Source: Bacillota bacterium (GTDB lineage: Bacteria > Bacillota > Desulfotomaculia > Desulfotomaculales > Desulfohalotomaculaceae). Taken from it: DNA of 64,000 nucleotides. The stretch spans positions 101,081-165,080 of the forward strand of contig VENI01000011.1 of the NCBI GenBank assembly GCA_009711615.1, in the 5' to 3' direction. Of the stretch, positions 51,100 through 60,710 are shown one piece after another. The first letter of the stretch is position 1. Each line of letters opens with the position of its first letter. The notes below the pieces were generated by a model. It worked only from the letters and a program-made list of their open reading frames with translations, did not search any database and was not told where the DNA came from. A program made the translations under genes and the position numbers.

Positions 51100-52470
51100 A
51101 TGAGCTTCCTAGATATTCTTGGGGCTGTCAACAACTTTGTATGGGGACCATGGATGTTGACTTTACTGGTTGGTACAGGTGTATTCCTTACTGTACGGTT
51201 AGGTTTTATGCAAGTGAGTTCCCTACCCTATGCACTAAAGTTGGCCTTTTCTAAAAGCCAGGACGACAAGTCCGGCGGTGACATTACACACTTCCAGGCG
51301 TTAATGACTGCCTTAGCAGCCACCATTGGTACTGGTAACATTGCTGGTGTTGCCACCGCCTTTGTAATGGGTGGACCGGGGGCTATCTTCTGGATGTGGG
51401 TTACCGCATTCTTTGGTATGGCTACCAAGTACGGTGAAGCCATCCTAGCCATTAAATATCGTGTTAAAGATGAAAATGGTAACATGGCTGGTGGACCAAT
51501 GTACTACATCGAAAAAGGATTAGGTTGGAAATGGCTTGGCTGGGCATTTGCCTTTTTCGGTGCTGTTGCCGCTTTCGGTATTGGTAACATGGTGCAAACA
51601 AACTCTGTAGCTGACGTAGTGCATTCCAACTTTGGCGTACCAATGTGGGTTACCGGAGCTATTCTGGCAGCCTTAACTGCCGCAGTTATTCTTGGTGGTA
51701 TTAAGAGTATTGGTCGTGTTACAGGTATTATTGTTCCTTTCATGGCAGTATTTTACGTTGCTGCAGGACTAATTATCTTATTAATTAACATTGGAGCTGT
51801 TCCCGCTGCTCTTGGTTTAATTTTCACTGATGCATTCACTGGCCAGGCTGTTGCCGGCGGTGCACTTGGTGCAGTAATCCGTTGGGGTGTCGCCCGTGGT
51901 GTATTCTCAAACGAAGCCGGTTTAGGTTCTGCACCTATCGCAGCCGCCGCTGCTAAAACTGACCACCCAGGACGCCAGGCACTGGTATCCATGACCGGTA
52001 CATTCTTGGATACAATTGTTGTATGTTCTATCACTGGTCTGGCTCTGACCATTGCTGGCATGAAAGGTGTGGTTGCAGAAGGTCTGGAGGGTGCTCCTTT
52101 AACAGCAGCATCTTTCGGTGGACTATTACCAGGAGAAATCGGTTCTTACCTTGTAACCATCGGCTTGATATTCTTTGCTTATTCCACAGTTTTAGGCTGG
52201 TCATATTACGGTGAGAAATGCTTCCAGTACATGTTCGGCTCTAAAGGTATTATCCTTTACCGTTGGGCTTTTGTATTAGTAGCCTTTTGGGGTGCCACAC
52301 AATCACTGGACACTGTTTGGTTTATCGCTGACACCTTGAACGGCGCCATGGCTGTTCCAAACTTAATTGGTTTACTCTTCCTTTCCGGTGTAATTGTATC
52401 TGAGACCAAGAAATTTAATGAGATTCGTAAAAAGGAAAAAGGAGAAACCTCCACAGGTATAAGTGCATAA
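51100..52470 (+). CDS. Sodium:alanine/glycine symporter (AlsT/DagA family)
   Basis: 456 aa, about eleven helices. Signatures: TALAATIGTGNIAGVATA (about residues 70-87), GGPMYYIEKGLG, RGVFSNEAGLGSAPIA and LGWSYYGEKC. Sodium-coupled uptake of alanine or glycine across the membrane. Ribosome site AAAGGAG, no start codon doubt. A terminator follows. Codon use is richer in GGT/GTT-type codons than neighbouring genes, which may indicate high expression. Confidence 0.95.
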   Translation: MSFLDILGAVNNFVWGPWMLTLLVGTGVFLTVRLGFMQVSSLPYALKLAFSKSQDDKSGGDITHFQALMTALAATIGTGNIAGVATAFVMGGPGAIFWMWVTAFFGMATKYGEAILAIKYRVKDENGNMAGGPMYYIEKGLGWKWLGWAFAFFGAVAAFGIGNMVQTNSVADVVHSNFGVPMWVTGAILAALTAAVILGGIKSIGRVTGIIVPFMAVFYVAAGLIILLINIGAVPAALGLIFTDAFTGQAVAGGALGAVIRWGVARGVFSNEAGLGSAPIAAAAAKTDHPGRQALVSMTGTFLDTIVVCSITGLALTIAGMKGVVAEGLEGAPLTAASFGGLLPGEIGSYLVTIGLIFFAYSTVLGWSYYGEKCFQYMFGSKGIILYRWAFVLVAFWGATQSLDTVWFIADTLNGAMAVPNLIGLLFLSGVIVSETKKFNEIRKKEKGETSTGISA

Positions 52471-52481
52471 GAGTTATTTAA

Positions 52482-52511
52482 AAGAGAGCAGTAAATCTGC
52501 TCTCTTTTTTG
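52482..52511 (+). terminator. Terminator of the alanine symporter gene
   Basis: Stem AAAGAGAGCAG / CTGCTCTCTTT with 5-base loop and T run. Confidence 0.88.
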
Positions 52512-52578
52512 TGCTTAAATATATAAGTCAGGCATAGTTATAACACAGGACAAGATTTCCCGACCCGGAGGTTATCCA

Positions 52579-53910
52579 ATGATTAAAAAATATTGTTTAC
52601 TATTAACATCCTTCGTTTTGCTGTTCACTATTGCATTTGTCTTTCTTGCACATGTAAATACAGTTGAAGTTGATTCCAACCCCCAAAATGGCCAGTTGGA
52701 CGTAACTATTAAATATTTCATTCCTGTTTCTTTGGTAAAGTCGTCATCCAGTGTCAGCGCCCAATACTTAAACCATTTGCCCCATTGGTATATAAGCCAA
52801 GTTAACAACAATACTTTTGATCTTAAAATACAAGAAAACATACCCTATGGTCAAGAATATAAATTGTCTGCTGCTTACAAACCATTAAACCTTCCCATTA
52901 CATTTCATACTAAAAAGATAGTAAGGAATAATATTGTCCCAAAACTAATTTCACCTTCACCAAGAGTAATACCTACAGACCAACCGGTGGAACTTCAATT
53001 TAATACATTTATCAATCCTGCAAGCTTTGTTAAAAATGCTAATGCCAGTTTACCGGGAACTTTTGTACCTGCTCGATGGGACAACACTGACATCAACAAC
53101 TATAGCAAATGGCTCTTCAAACCGGATAAGCCCTTATTAGAAAACCAGCAGGTTGAGTTTTATTTTAGAGAAAACATCAAATCAATCAACGGCAATTCAT
53201 TGACTAAAAATATTACATATAAGGTTACAACCGCTGAAAAACCAAAGATTGTAGATTGCAGCATTACTGACGGTAGCACCGGGGTGAATCTCTACCCCCA
53301 GCTCAAAATTTCTTTTAGTCAAAAACTCATTAATTCCAAAGTAGTACTAAAGGAAGACGAAACCAATCACAACATTCTGGGTAAAACAAAGCTAGCAAAC
53401 AACGAAATTATTTACAAACCGGAACATGCACTCTTGCCTGATACCAAATACAACCTCTCAATAATTGTAATGGCAGAAACCAGAGAAAAAAGCAAAGAAT
53501 ATAATATATCTTTTACTACCAAAAAAATGAATAACAAGTACTGGTTAGATGCCAAACTAGGAAATATACACACTTTAACTGTCTATAAAGGTCGCTACCC
53601 TATATCTGTAATGATAGCTTCTGGGGGGCGCAGTGGCCATGAAACCCCACTGGGAACTTATTATACCAGCGATCGAGGTAGAAGTTTTTGGGCACCACGG
53701 TTTGGTGAGGGAGCCACCTATTGGATAAGAATTGTTGGTAGTATTCTGATACATTCGGTTCCCAAAAATGCCCATTGGATAACCAAAAAGGAAGAGCATC
53801 TTAAACTCGGCCTACCAGCTAGCCACGGCTGTATTAGATTAGCTGAACCTGATGCTAAGTGGTTGTATGAAAATATTCCAGCACAAACCATGGTCATAAT
53901 TCATGAATAA
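52579..53910 (+). CDS. L,D-transpeptidase (YkuD) with Ig-like repeats
   Basis: 443 aa, anchored by one N-terminal helix (residues 5-24). The extracytoplasmic part has two Ig-like (Big_5-type) domains (about residues 110-215 and 218-310, with SPSPRVIPTDQPVELQF and GSTGVNLYPQLKISF), then a YkuD catalytic domain with HETPLGTYY and ASHGCIRL (catalytic Cys at about 416). It should cross-link or attach peptidoglycan (3-3 links). Could act in sporulation or in vegetative wall. Confidence 0.9.
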   Translation: MIKKYCLLLTSFVLLFTIAFVFLAHVNTVEVDSNPQNGQLDVTIKYFIPVSLVKSSSSVSAQYLNHLPHWYISQVNNNTFDLKIQENIPYGQEYKLSAAYKPLNLPITFHTKKIVRNNIVPKLISPSPRVIPTDQPVELQFNTFINPASFVKNANASLPGTFVPARWDNTDINNYSKWLFKPDKPLLENQQVEFYFRENIKSINGNSLTKNITYKVTTAEKPKIVDCSITDGSTGVNLYPQLKISFSQKLINSKVVLKEDETNHNILGKTKLANNEIIYKPEHALLPDTKYNLSIIVMAETREKSKEYNISFTTKKMNNKYWLDAKLGNIHTLTVYKGRYPISVMIASGGRSGHETPLGTYYTSDRGRSFWAPRFGEGATYWIRIVGSILIHSVPKNAHWITKKEEHLKLGLPASHGCIRLAEPDAKWLYENIPAQTMVIIHE

Positions 53911-53922
53911 GGTGGTGGGAAA

Positions 53923-54060
53923 GTGACAAATAAAAATAAAAAACCGAAATTTGCTCCAGGTGGGGAGAACGAGAATCGCAGCGTTTCTGAAAAGGAAATT
54001 AAAAAGGGCAATTATACTAAGGTGACCAGATTATCTTATGATGAAGTTGATGAGAGCTAA
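53923..54060 (+). CDS. Small basic protein, 45 aa, unknown
   Basis: GTG start at 53923, 12 bases after the L,D-transpeptidase gene, with GGTGG upstream. Product is charged and disordered-looking (begins MTNKNKKPKFAPGG, ends DEVDES). The stop overlaps the shoulder of the terminator. No family recognised. The close spacing supports co-transcription with the transpeptidase gene. Confidence 0.6.
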   Translation: MTNKNKKPKFAPGGENENRSVSEKEIKKGNYTKVTRLSYDEVDES

Positions 54061-54088
54061 AAGCTCACGGCTAAGCCGTGAGCTTTTA
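54058..54088. terminator. Bidirectional terminator
   Basis: Perfect stem AAAAGCTCACGGC / GCCGTGAGCTTTT with 3-base loop, between the converging genes. Confidence 0.92.
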
Positions 54089-54721
54089 ATGTTTTATTAT
54101 TTTATATCCTGCTAATGTTAACGCATCAGTAACTGCATCCGAATTATCGTTAGCTATACGCAACATAACATGCAATCTGTTATTTCCCTTTTCCAACACA
54201 GCAATCCCAATAACATTTTCTGAGCATTCTTTTACTAACCTTGTTATTTCATTAATTAATCCCATTCTATCCTGAGCTTCAATAACTATACGCGTACCCG
54301 CTTTTCTTAGCCCAAATATTCTAATTAACGCTTCAAAAATATCTGTTTGGGTAATTATACCTACCAACACTTCGTTTTCCTCCACCAGTAGGCAGCCTAT
54401 TTTATGCTCTCGCATTTTTAATGCAGCTTCCTCTATGGTACAGTAGGGTTCAACAGTAATAGGGTCTTTTACCATTACATCTGCAACATTCAATTTTGAC
54501 AATAAACCTTTCATTTCATACACACTTAGAGTGGTAGCAGGAGAAGGTGATGCTGTCAGTAGTTCTTTCTCAGTAACCAGTCCCACAAGTTTACTTCCCC
54601 TTACCACGGGTAATTCTCTAAAACTGTATTTTTTCATTATATCAAGAGCATCTAAAACTGATGTATCCTTAGTAATTGTTATCGGTGAAGTTGTCATATT
54701 ATCAGCCACAAACATTGGCAC
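54086..54721 (-). CDS. CBS-ACT domain protein (AcuB-like)
   Basis: 211 aa: two CBS domains (about residues 5-60 and 75-135; blocks FRELPVVRGSKLVGLVT and GCLLVEENEVLVGIIT, each adenine-nucleotide-binding type) followed by an ACT domain (about 140-211; AQDRMGLINEITRLV). Arrangement resembles AcuB. Probably a sensor of AMP/ATP and an amino acid. No target is linked here. Confidence 0.88.
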   Translation of the reverse strand: MPMFVADNMTTSPITITKDTSVLDALDIMKKYSFRELPVVRGSKLVGLVTEKELLTASPSPATTLSVYEMKGLLSKLNVADVMVKDPITVEPYCTIEEAALKMREHKIGCLLVEENEVLVGIITQTDIFEALIRIFGLRKAGTRIVIEAQDRMGLINEITRLVKECSENVIGIAVLEKGNNRLHVMLRIANDNSDAVTDALTLAGYKIIKH

Positions 54722-54903
54722 TCCCCCTATCTGTTAATGTTACCAGTATTTTATACTACAGGTATTTTATGTGCAAGTTATTTATTTGACTAGTTAATGC
54801 AATTCATACAAAAATATTAGTAGTTTTAATAAATATTATAAAGGGCACGACTATATTGTACCCTTTATGTTATAATATTCTTTAGAAAGGGGTGTTTGCC
54901 GGA

Positions 54904-55098
54904 ATGTTTGATGTTATCTGTTATAGGCTAAAAGGCCACCTGCAATACCAAAGTGAAGTTGTACCGGCGGGTACGCCTGTCAATCAAGCCATTGAAAATA
55001 TCCAAAATGTGGAAGAAACCCTGCGTTTTACCGGTTATTCTAACGAAGGTGAAGCTAAAGAGTTTATTAAAAAGTTCCATTCAGACTCCTCTCAGTAG
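54904..55098 (+). CDS. Small protein of unknown function
   Basis: 64 aa (68 from the GTG at 54892). Begins MFDVICYRLKGH. AAAGGGG lies 12 bases upstream of the ATG. A perfect terminator follows, so it is a likely real, monocistronic gene. Not recognised as a known family. Confidence 0.6.
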   Translation: MFDVICYRLKGHLQYQSEVVPAGTPVNQAIENIQNVEETLRFTGYSNEGEAKEFIKKFHSDSSQ

Positions 55099-55110
55099 GA
55101 GTCTTTTTTA
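55083..55110 (+). terminator. Terminator of the small gene at 54904
   Basis: Stem GACTCCT / AGGAGTC with 6-base loop, then six T. Confidence 0.88.
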
Positions 55111-55138
55111 CTGTCACGAAGTACTAACTTAGCCAAGG

Positions 55139-56242
55139 TTATAACTTAATTAGTTCATACTTTCTTGTACCCAGGCCCAGTTCTTCGCCATGAACTAAAC
55201 TTTTATCGTAATCAGATTCAGGGTGCAACGCTTTTATTTTATCTTTAGCTTCTTCCTTTCCTTCTAATTTTGATCCAGGCAAAACCTGCTCCTGGTTAAC
55301 CAAATCAATGGCTGCTTGGTCTAAAGCAATGGGGTCCATTGATGCTACTATGCCAATATCCCTGACAATAGGAGCATCATTCCAACCGCAGCAGTCACAT
55401 TCAGGAGAAACCTGGGTAATAAATGTAATAAATCCACATTTATCTTTCTTGTTTTTTAATACACCCATTGTGTATTCAGCCATTTTTTCTTGGATTAGAT
55501 GGGGTTCTGTTTTCCAATTTACCGCAATGGCTCCTTCTGGACAGGTAACCGTACATTCACCACAACCAATGCATTGGGCCTTTATAATATTTGCCTTTCT
55601 CTCGACAATCTCAATTGCTTCCCCTGGACACCATTTTGCGCATCTGGTGCACCCCACACACTTTTCCGAGTCTACATTGGGTAATACATCAGAATGCATC
55701 ATTTGTTTCCCACTACGTGAACCTAATCCCATACCAATATTTTTTATAGTTGCACCAAAACCGGTAAGTCCATGCCCCTTAAAATGACTTACCGAAATAA
55801 ATGCATCTGCATGTATGGCCGCACTGCCTATTTTCACTTCATTAAAGTGCTTCCCCTCAATCGGTACATTAATGTAATCCTTTCCAGTCAGACCGTCGGC
55901 AATTATAACAGGGGCACCAACAACAGAGTACGGCCAACCATTCTCAATGGCAGTTATGATGTGATCAACAGCATTAGCCCTACTACCAACATAAAGTGTA
56001 TTGGCGTCTGTTAAAAAGGGGTTCCCACCCAGTTCCTTTACCTTATCCACCAGTTGCCTTAAGTACTGTGGTCTTATATATGCCAAATTTCCTTTCTCAC
56101 CAAAGTGCACTTTAAATGCCACTAGGTCTTTTTCAGTAATCAAATTATTAAAGCCAGTTTTTTCCCATAATTTTAATAGCTTGTCTAGCAAATTTTGCTT
56201 TACATTTGCCCGCATGTCAACAAAATAAACTTTTGCAGCCAC
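55139..56242 (-). CDS. DUF362 iron-sulfur protein
   Basis: 367 aa. DUF362 core: KVHFGEKGNLAYIRP (about residues 44-58) and HFKGHGLTGFGATIKNIGMG, quoted as HFKGHGLTGFGATIKN. Two [4Fe-4S] motifs, CVGCTRCAKWCP and CIGCGECTVTCP (about 195-230), then CDCCGW. The enzymatic role is unknown; DUF362 proteins are common in anaerobes. GTG start with AAGGAG upstream. Confidence 0.88.
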   Translation of the reverse strand: MAAKVYFVDMRANVKQNLLDKLLKLWEKTGFNNLITEKDLVAFKVHFGEKGNLAYIRPQYLRQLVDKVKELGGNPFLTDANTLYVGSRANAVDHIITAIENGWPYSVVGAPVIIADGLTGKDYINVPIEGKHFNEVKIGSAAIHADAFISVSHFKGHGLTGFGATIKNIGMGLGSRSGKQMMHSDVLPNVDSEKCVGCTRCAKWCPGEAIEIVERKANIIKAQCIGCGECTVTCPEGAIAVNWKTEPHLIQEKMAEYTMGVLKNKKDKCGFITFITQVSPECDCCGWNDAPIVRDIGIVASMDPIALDQAAIDLVNQEQVLPGSKLEGKEEAKDKIKALHPESDYDKSLVHGEELGLGTRKYELIKL

Positions 56243-56256
56243 ACTAACACTCCTTA

Positions 56257-56538
56257 TTATAATATTTCTGTATGTATGGAAATAACCTCCGCATTACCCT
56301 GGTACTCTATGAAATTAGCTACATTGTTTAATATGCTCTGAGCATGAGAAGTTTGATTGCTTATACATGCAACCCCTAACATGGAACGCTGCCACATGTC
56401 TTGCATGTCAACTTCTGCAATTGACACATTAAATTTTGACTTAACACGATCTATGATGCTTTTTAAAACCCTGCGTTTTTCTTTGAGTGTACTAGCCTCC
56501 CCTAAGAAAAGTTCAATCTCCAATGTCCCCACTACCAT
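56257..56538 (-). CDS. DUF503 family protein (YlxP-like)
   Basis: 93 aa. The DUF503 pattern: KEKRRVLKSIIDRVKSKFNVSIAEV (seen as KEKRRVLKSIIDRV and FNVSIAEV), then LGVACISN, and a C-terminal strand. A conserved small ferredoxin-like-fold protein, in Bacillus encoded beside translation factors. 14 bases upstream of the DUF362 gene; co-transcribed. Confidence 0.88.
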   Translation of the reverse strand: MVVGTLEIELFLGEASTLKEKRRVLKSIIDRVKSKFNVSIAEVDMQDMWQRSMLGVACISNQTSHAQSILNNVANFIEYQGNAEVISIHTEIL

Positions 56539-56639
56539 GATTTTTTCCTCCCAAAACTAGCTGTTATGGAAAAATATTCTTTATATTTTATACTAAAACC
56601 TTTATCATTATTAATTTTTTTAAAATGATATATTAATTG

Positions 56640-56672
56640 AACAAACCGATGACAATCAGTCACCGGCTTGTT
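56640..56672 (-). terminator. Terminator of the CGGC protein gene
   Basis: Stem AACAAGCCGGTGAC / GTCATCGGTTTGTT (two G-U pairs) with 5-base loop. Confidence 0.75.
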
Positions 56673-56674
56673 GT

Positions 56675-57040
56675 TTAATAGTTGTGTGTTCCTATCACAA
56701 CTTCTTTTTTAAATTTATTTTCAAAAGTAATCTTTAATTTATCTAGATTTATCGGACAGGCGGCTGTTTGCACAGCTTTTACCATACAAGTTCCAAAATG
56801 AATTACATCCACTTCCCGACCCTGTGCTTTTAAATTCTCCATTAACAGCACAGCACGGGGCATTGTTAATCCCGGACAGTCGCCACAGTTAGTCATGGCC
56901 ACAATTTCCACTTCATCTTCATCAATGTAACGTGAAAACTCCCCGGCCCGGTCAGATACTGCCTTAAAACATTTAATGCACCCAATACAGCTTATATCAC
57001 GTATTTTTTTGCAGGTAAAAACTGCAACTTGTTTGGACAT
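56675..57040 (-). CDS. CGGC-domain protein
   Basis: 121 aa. The motif family is seen as SCIGCIKCFKAVSDRAGEF (residues 17-35), MTNCGDCPG (about 50-58; CGDC in place of CGGC) and HFGTCM, plus TAACPI. The clustered Cys pairs suggest zinc or Fe-S binding. Function unknown. Confidence 0.85.
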   Translation of the reverse strand: MSKQVAVFTCKKIRDISCIGCIKCFKAVSDRAGEFSRYIDEDEVEIVAMTNCGDCPGLTMPRAVLLMENLKAQGREVDVIHFGTCMVKAVQTAACPINLDKLKITFENKFKKEVVIGTHNY

Positions 57041-57127
57041 AAAAATACCTCCTAAACTTTAAATTATCTAGAAGGTATTCAATATTTCTTTAAAATTTCC
57101 TGCATAGCAAGTAATTGATTTAATTTT

Positions 57128-58738
57128 TTACTCAGCCGATATAATATACGGATATAAAGGTTGCCCTCCATAATGCACTTCAAACTCTAAGTCTTCATAC
57201 TCATCCTGTAGTCGTTTGGTAGTTTCTTCTGCTGTTTCACCAGTTAATTCATCACCATAGTAAATAGTTACCAATTCTTCCCCTTCACTTGTTAAAGTCT
57301 CAACCAGCTGTTTTAAAACCGCAAACATATCATTGCCATTAACTGCTAATTTACCATCAGCCATTCCAATAATATCACCAGAGTTTATTGCTTGACCGTT
57401 AATACTTACATCACGGACTGCTTTGGTGATCTCGCCTGTTCTAACTACCTCCCACGCTTCATTCATTCGCTCTTTATTTCCATCAAGGGTACCTTTGGGG
57501 TTATATGCCAACAGGGCTGACAGGCCTTGTGGTATGGAAACAGTGGGTATAACTAGCACTGACTTCTCATTCATGTTGGCAGCTTGCTCCGCAGCCATGA
57601 TAATATTCTTATTATTTGGAAGAATTATGATGTTGTCAGAGGGCGCATTGTTCACAGCCTGTAGAAGGTCTTCTGTGCTGGGGTTCATGGTCTGGCCTCC
57701 AGTAATAACCGTATCAACACCAAGACTTTCCATAATATTAACTATCCCTTCACCAACCCCAACTGATATAACTGACGTTAATTTAGCTTCCTTTTTCTTG
57801 TTTATATTTTTATTCTGTTCCTGCATATTACTAATTTTTAAATTATGCAGTGAACCATAGTTTAAACATGTCTCCAGTACCAACCCAGGGTGATTGGAGT
57901 GAATATGAACTTTGGTAACTTCCTGAGTTCCTACAACCATTAAACAGTCACCGTATGGTTGCAACTCCCTCTTAACCTGTTCTAACGGTATATCACTACC
58001 TTTAAGCAGAAACTCTGTACAATATGTGAATATAATATCACTGTCGAATTGTTCCGGAGTATACTCAGCCAGTCTCTTTTGTTGGGTAGCAGTGAAGTCC
58101 TGCAGTAATTCAATTTGTTCAGCCCGTTTCAAAGCATATAAAATTCCCTTTAAGATAATTACCCAACCTTTACCGCCTGCATCAACCACACCTGCTTCTT
58201 TTAAAACTGCCAATTTCTCTGGGGTTGCTTCCAGTGACTTTTGTGCTTGACGGTAAACTGCCACCATAAAACGTGATAGTTCCGAACTACGTTTAGTCGC
58301 ATGCCCAGCCGCTTCTGCACTGTCTCTCAGCACCGTTAAAATAGTACCTTCCACCGGCTCGGCAACAGCCTTGTATGAAAGTTCGGCACCCTCAACAATG
58401 GCCGCAGCCAGATCACTGGCATTTGCTGTTGCTTTGCCACTTAAGGCGTTGGCAAACCCCCTTACCACTTGAGAAAGAATAACACCAGAATTACCCCGTG
58501 CCCCCATTAAACAACCGTTAGCGGCAGCTTTAATAATCTCATCCAAATTATTATTGTCCACCTTTTGTGCCGCCTTTGCCGCTTCCAGTAGTGTTAAATA
58601 CATATTGGTTCCTGTATCACCATCGGGTACCGGGAATACATTCAGTGCATCAATTTCAGCTTTATATTGGGCCAAATAGTTAACACTACCCATTAATATG
58701 TGTTTCATCCCTCTACCATCTAAGTTGTATATATTCAA
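57128..58738 (-). CDS. DAK2/FakA-like fatty acid kinase (YloV type)
   Basis: 536 aa from the TTG at 58738, with GGGGGAG about 8 bases upstream; the open frame runs a little further up. N-terminal DAK2 nucleotide-binding domain with NVFPVPDGDTGTNMYLTL and MGARGNSGVILSQ (about residues 27-100), central linker, and a C-terminal DegV-like domain with IILPNNKNIIMAAEQAA. In other Firmicutes FakA phosphorylates fatty acids held by FakB. No FakB-type DegV protein is adjacent here. Confidence 0.9.
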   Translation of the reverse strand: MNIYNLDGRGMKHILMGSVNYLAQYKAEIDALNVFPVPDGDTGTNMYLTLLEAAKAAQKVDNNNLDEIIKAAANGCLMGARGNSGVILSQVVRGFANALSGKATANASDLAAAIVEGAELSYKAVAEPVEGTILTVLRDSAEAAGHATKRSSELSRFMVAVYRQAQKSLEATPEKLAVLKEAGVVDAGGKGWVIILKGILYALKRAEQIELLQDFTATQQKRLAEYTPEQFDSDIIFTYCTEFLLKGSDIPLEQVKRELQPYGDCLMVVGTQEVTKVHIHSNHPGLVLETCLNYGSLHNLKISNMQEQNKNINKKKEAKLTSVISVGVGEGIVNIMESLGVDTVITGGQTMNPSTEDLLQAVNNAPSDNIIILPNNKNIIMAAEQAANMNEKSVLVIPTVSIPQGLSALLAYNPKGTLDGNKERMNEAWEVVRTGEITKAVRDVSINGQAINSGDIIGMADGKLAVNGNDMFAVLKQLVETLTSEGEELVTIYYGDELTGETAEETTKRLQDEYEDLEFEVHYGGQPLYPYIISAE

Positions 58739-58901
58739 AACCGTCGCTCCCCCAACTAGTGAAATTACTTTAACCATAAATTAATTCTATATTATACCTA
58801 TGTTTCCTGCCATTTAACATAATTTCGTTTCAATAGTGTGTCCCAAAAAACGCGCAGAAGTAACCACTAGAAGTTTCATATGGCGCTGAAGAGTATGCCT
58901 G

Positions 58902-60608
58902 TTACAACATTCTAACTCCACGTAACCTGTTTATTGCACTGCATATTTCATGTTTCCTTGGTAGAGCTAAGTTTCCTGGATGCTGACCCTGATAAGGTGA
59001 AATTACATCTAATCCTGATACTGAAATATCCTCTAGAACTTTTTCTATTACCTCAATTAAAGGTAATCTTTTTTTTAAATATTCCTTGGTAGCATATCTA
59101 ATAATTTCAGCTATAGCATTGGTCTGACTATCATCCACCAACTGCTCTACATAATGTAGGTCAATGTCATTTCTACCGAATTGAATTTTATGTAAACCTC
59201 TAACTTTAACTTTATCTCTGGGACTTAGATTTAAGCTAACTGGGTCAACAATACGTTCTGAAATACCAAATTCATTGGTTACTTCTTGTTGACGTGTATC
59301 ACTGTTTTGGGAAGCGATTCTTTTAGCCTCTTTAGTAACATCTTTTACTGCATAGTTTTCCATTTTTATAATATAGTCGGCCACGTTAAAATAATCGCCT
59401 GAACCGCCCACCACTAGTATACTGGAGACCGCATACTTTTCGTACAGTTCCCGCACCCGGTCAATTAATGGGGTAATTGGTTCCTGCTCCTTTGATACCA
59501 ATTGCTGCATACGCCCGTCTCTAATCATAAAGTTGGTGGCACTGGTATCTTCATCTAACATCAGCAAGTTAGTACCCACTTCAATGGCCTCAACTATATT
59601 GGCCGCCTGGGATGTGCTGCCACTGGCATTTTCACTGGAAAACTTTTTTGTATCCTGTTGAAACGGTAAATTATTAATGAATCCGCTGATATTCACCCCT
59701 TGAACACTACGGCCATCTTCAGCCCTTATTTTCACAGCGTCAGGGTCGGCCAGTACAAATTCACGACCATCCCCAGGAATGTGATGATAAACTCCCCGCT
59801 CTATTGCTCTAAGCAATGTTGATTTGCCATGATAACCCCCTCCAACAATTAACGTGATCCCTTTGGGAATACCCATTCCAGTTATTTGGCCATTATTAGG
59901 CAGTTGGAAAGTAACTTCCAAGCTTTTAGGAGATTGAAAAGGAATTACGTTAGAACCTTTTAATGGTTTGTCACTGATACCACTCTCCCGGGGTAATATC
60001 GAACCATTAGCCACAAAAGCTACCAATTTGTGTTCCTTTAAAGCCGACTGCAAGTAAACCTGATCTTCATGTAGTTCAATGTACCCTTGTACCTGTTCCT
60101 TATTTAAGCTTTTATACAAAAGTGAACTGTTAATAATCTTGCTTACCTTTTCAAACAAAATTTCTTCAGCTTCTCTGGCCATTATTTTTCGACCCCTGGC
60201 AGGCAAACCAATAGACAAACGGGTTTCTACATATTTTTCACTTACCACCATGGAGGTCCGATCCAATACTTCCTGACCGCACCGGTCTATAACAATTAAG
60301 CCACCCTTCCCCGTACCCATTTTCCCCTTTGCATTCATTGATATGGCACAGGCAACTTGACGGGTCAGATAATCTTGCAGGGCGACCCTACGATGATAAT
60401 TTTTGAATAGTTCCACAGGAAAGTTGGCTTTATTTTGGGATACCCTCACCCTTACTCTGGATGGTGGGGCAAATGGGTCACTTTGTACATGATCTATATA
60501 CAATTTATATTTCTCAAATTGATATACACCCTCTATCGACTTATATGCTTTATAACCTTTACCGTTTATATCTTTAAGCTTACTTCTTAAGTCAATGTCA
60601 GTAAACAT
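58902..60608 (-). CDS. ABC-ATPase domain protein (PF09818 type)
   Basis: 568 aa. ATPase core with IVGGGYHGKSTLLRAIE (Walker A, about residues 256-272), FSSENASGSTSQAANIVEA (about 322-340, signature-like), and LLMLDEDTSATNFMIRD (Walker B, about 348-364), then LVVGGSGDYF. It matches the predicted ABC-ATPase family, soluble and without a permease; the function is unknown. Monocistronic. Confidence 0.88.
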   Translation of the reverse strand: MFTDIDLRSKLKDINGKGYKAYKSIEGVYQFEKYKLYIDHVQSDPFAPPSRVRVRVSQNKANFPVELFKNYHRRVALQDYLTRQVACAISMNAKGKMGTGKGGLIVIDRCGQEVLDRTSMVVSEKYVETRLSIGLPARGRKIMAREAEEILFEKVSKIINSSLLYKSLNKEQVQGYIELHEDQVYLQSALKEHKLVAFVANGSILPRESGISDKPLKGSNVIPFQSPKSLEVTFQLPNNGQITGMGIPKGITLIVGGGYHGKSTLLRAIERGVYHHIPGDGREFVLADPDAVKIRAEDGRSVQGVNISGFINNLPFQQDTKKFSSENASGSTSQAANIVEAIEVGTNLLMLDEDTSATNFMIRDGRMQQLVSKEQEPITPLIDRVRELYEKYAVSSILVVGGSGDYFNVADYIIKMENYAVKDVTKEAKRIASQNSDTRQQEVTNEFGISERIVDPVSLNLSPRDKVKVRGLHKIQFGRNDIDLHYVEQLVDDSQTNAIAEIIRYATKEYLKKRLPLIEVIEKVLEDISVSGLDVISPYQGQHPGNLALPRKHEICSAINRLRGVRML

Positions 60609-60657
60609 AAAGCACCTCCTAATATATGATAAGTTTTTCCAAGATAATTAAATATTA

Positions 60658-60699
60658 AAAATGCGATAAGTTTGGCCTAAGCCATCTCACCGCATTTAT
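60658..60699 (-). terminator. Hairpin terminator after the small membrane protein gene
   Basis: AAATGCG / CGCATTT arms with an inner TTGGC / GCCA-like stem, lying between the two genes on the minus strand. Confidence 0.55.
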
Positions 60700-60710
60700 G
60701 TTTTAATTTA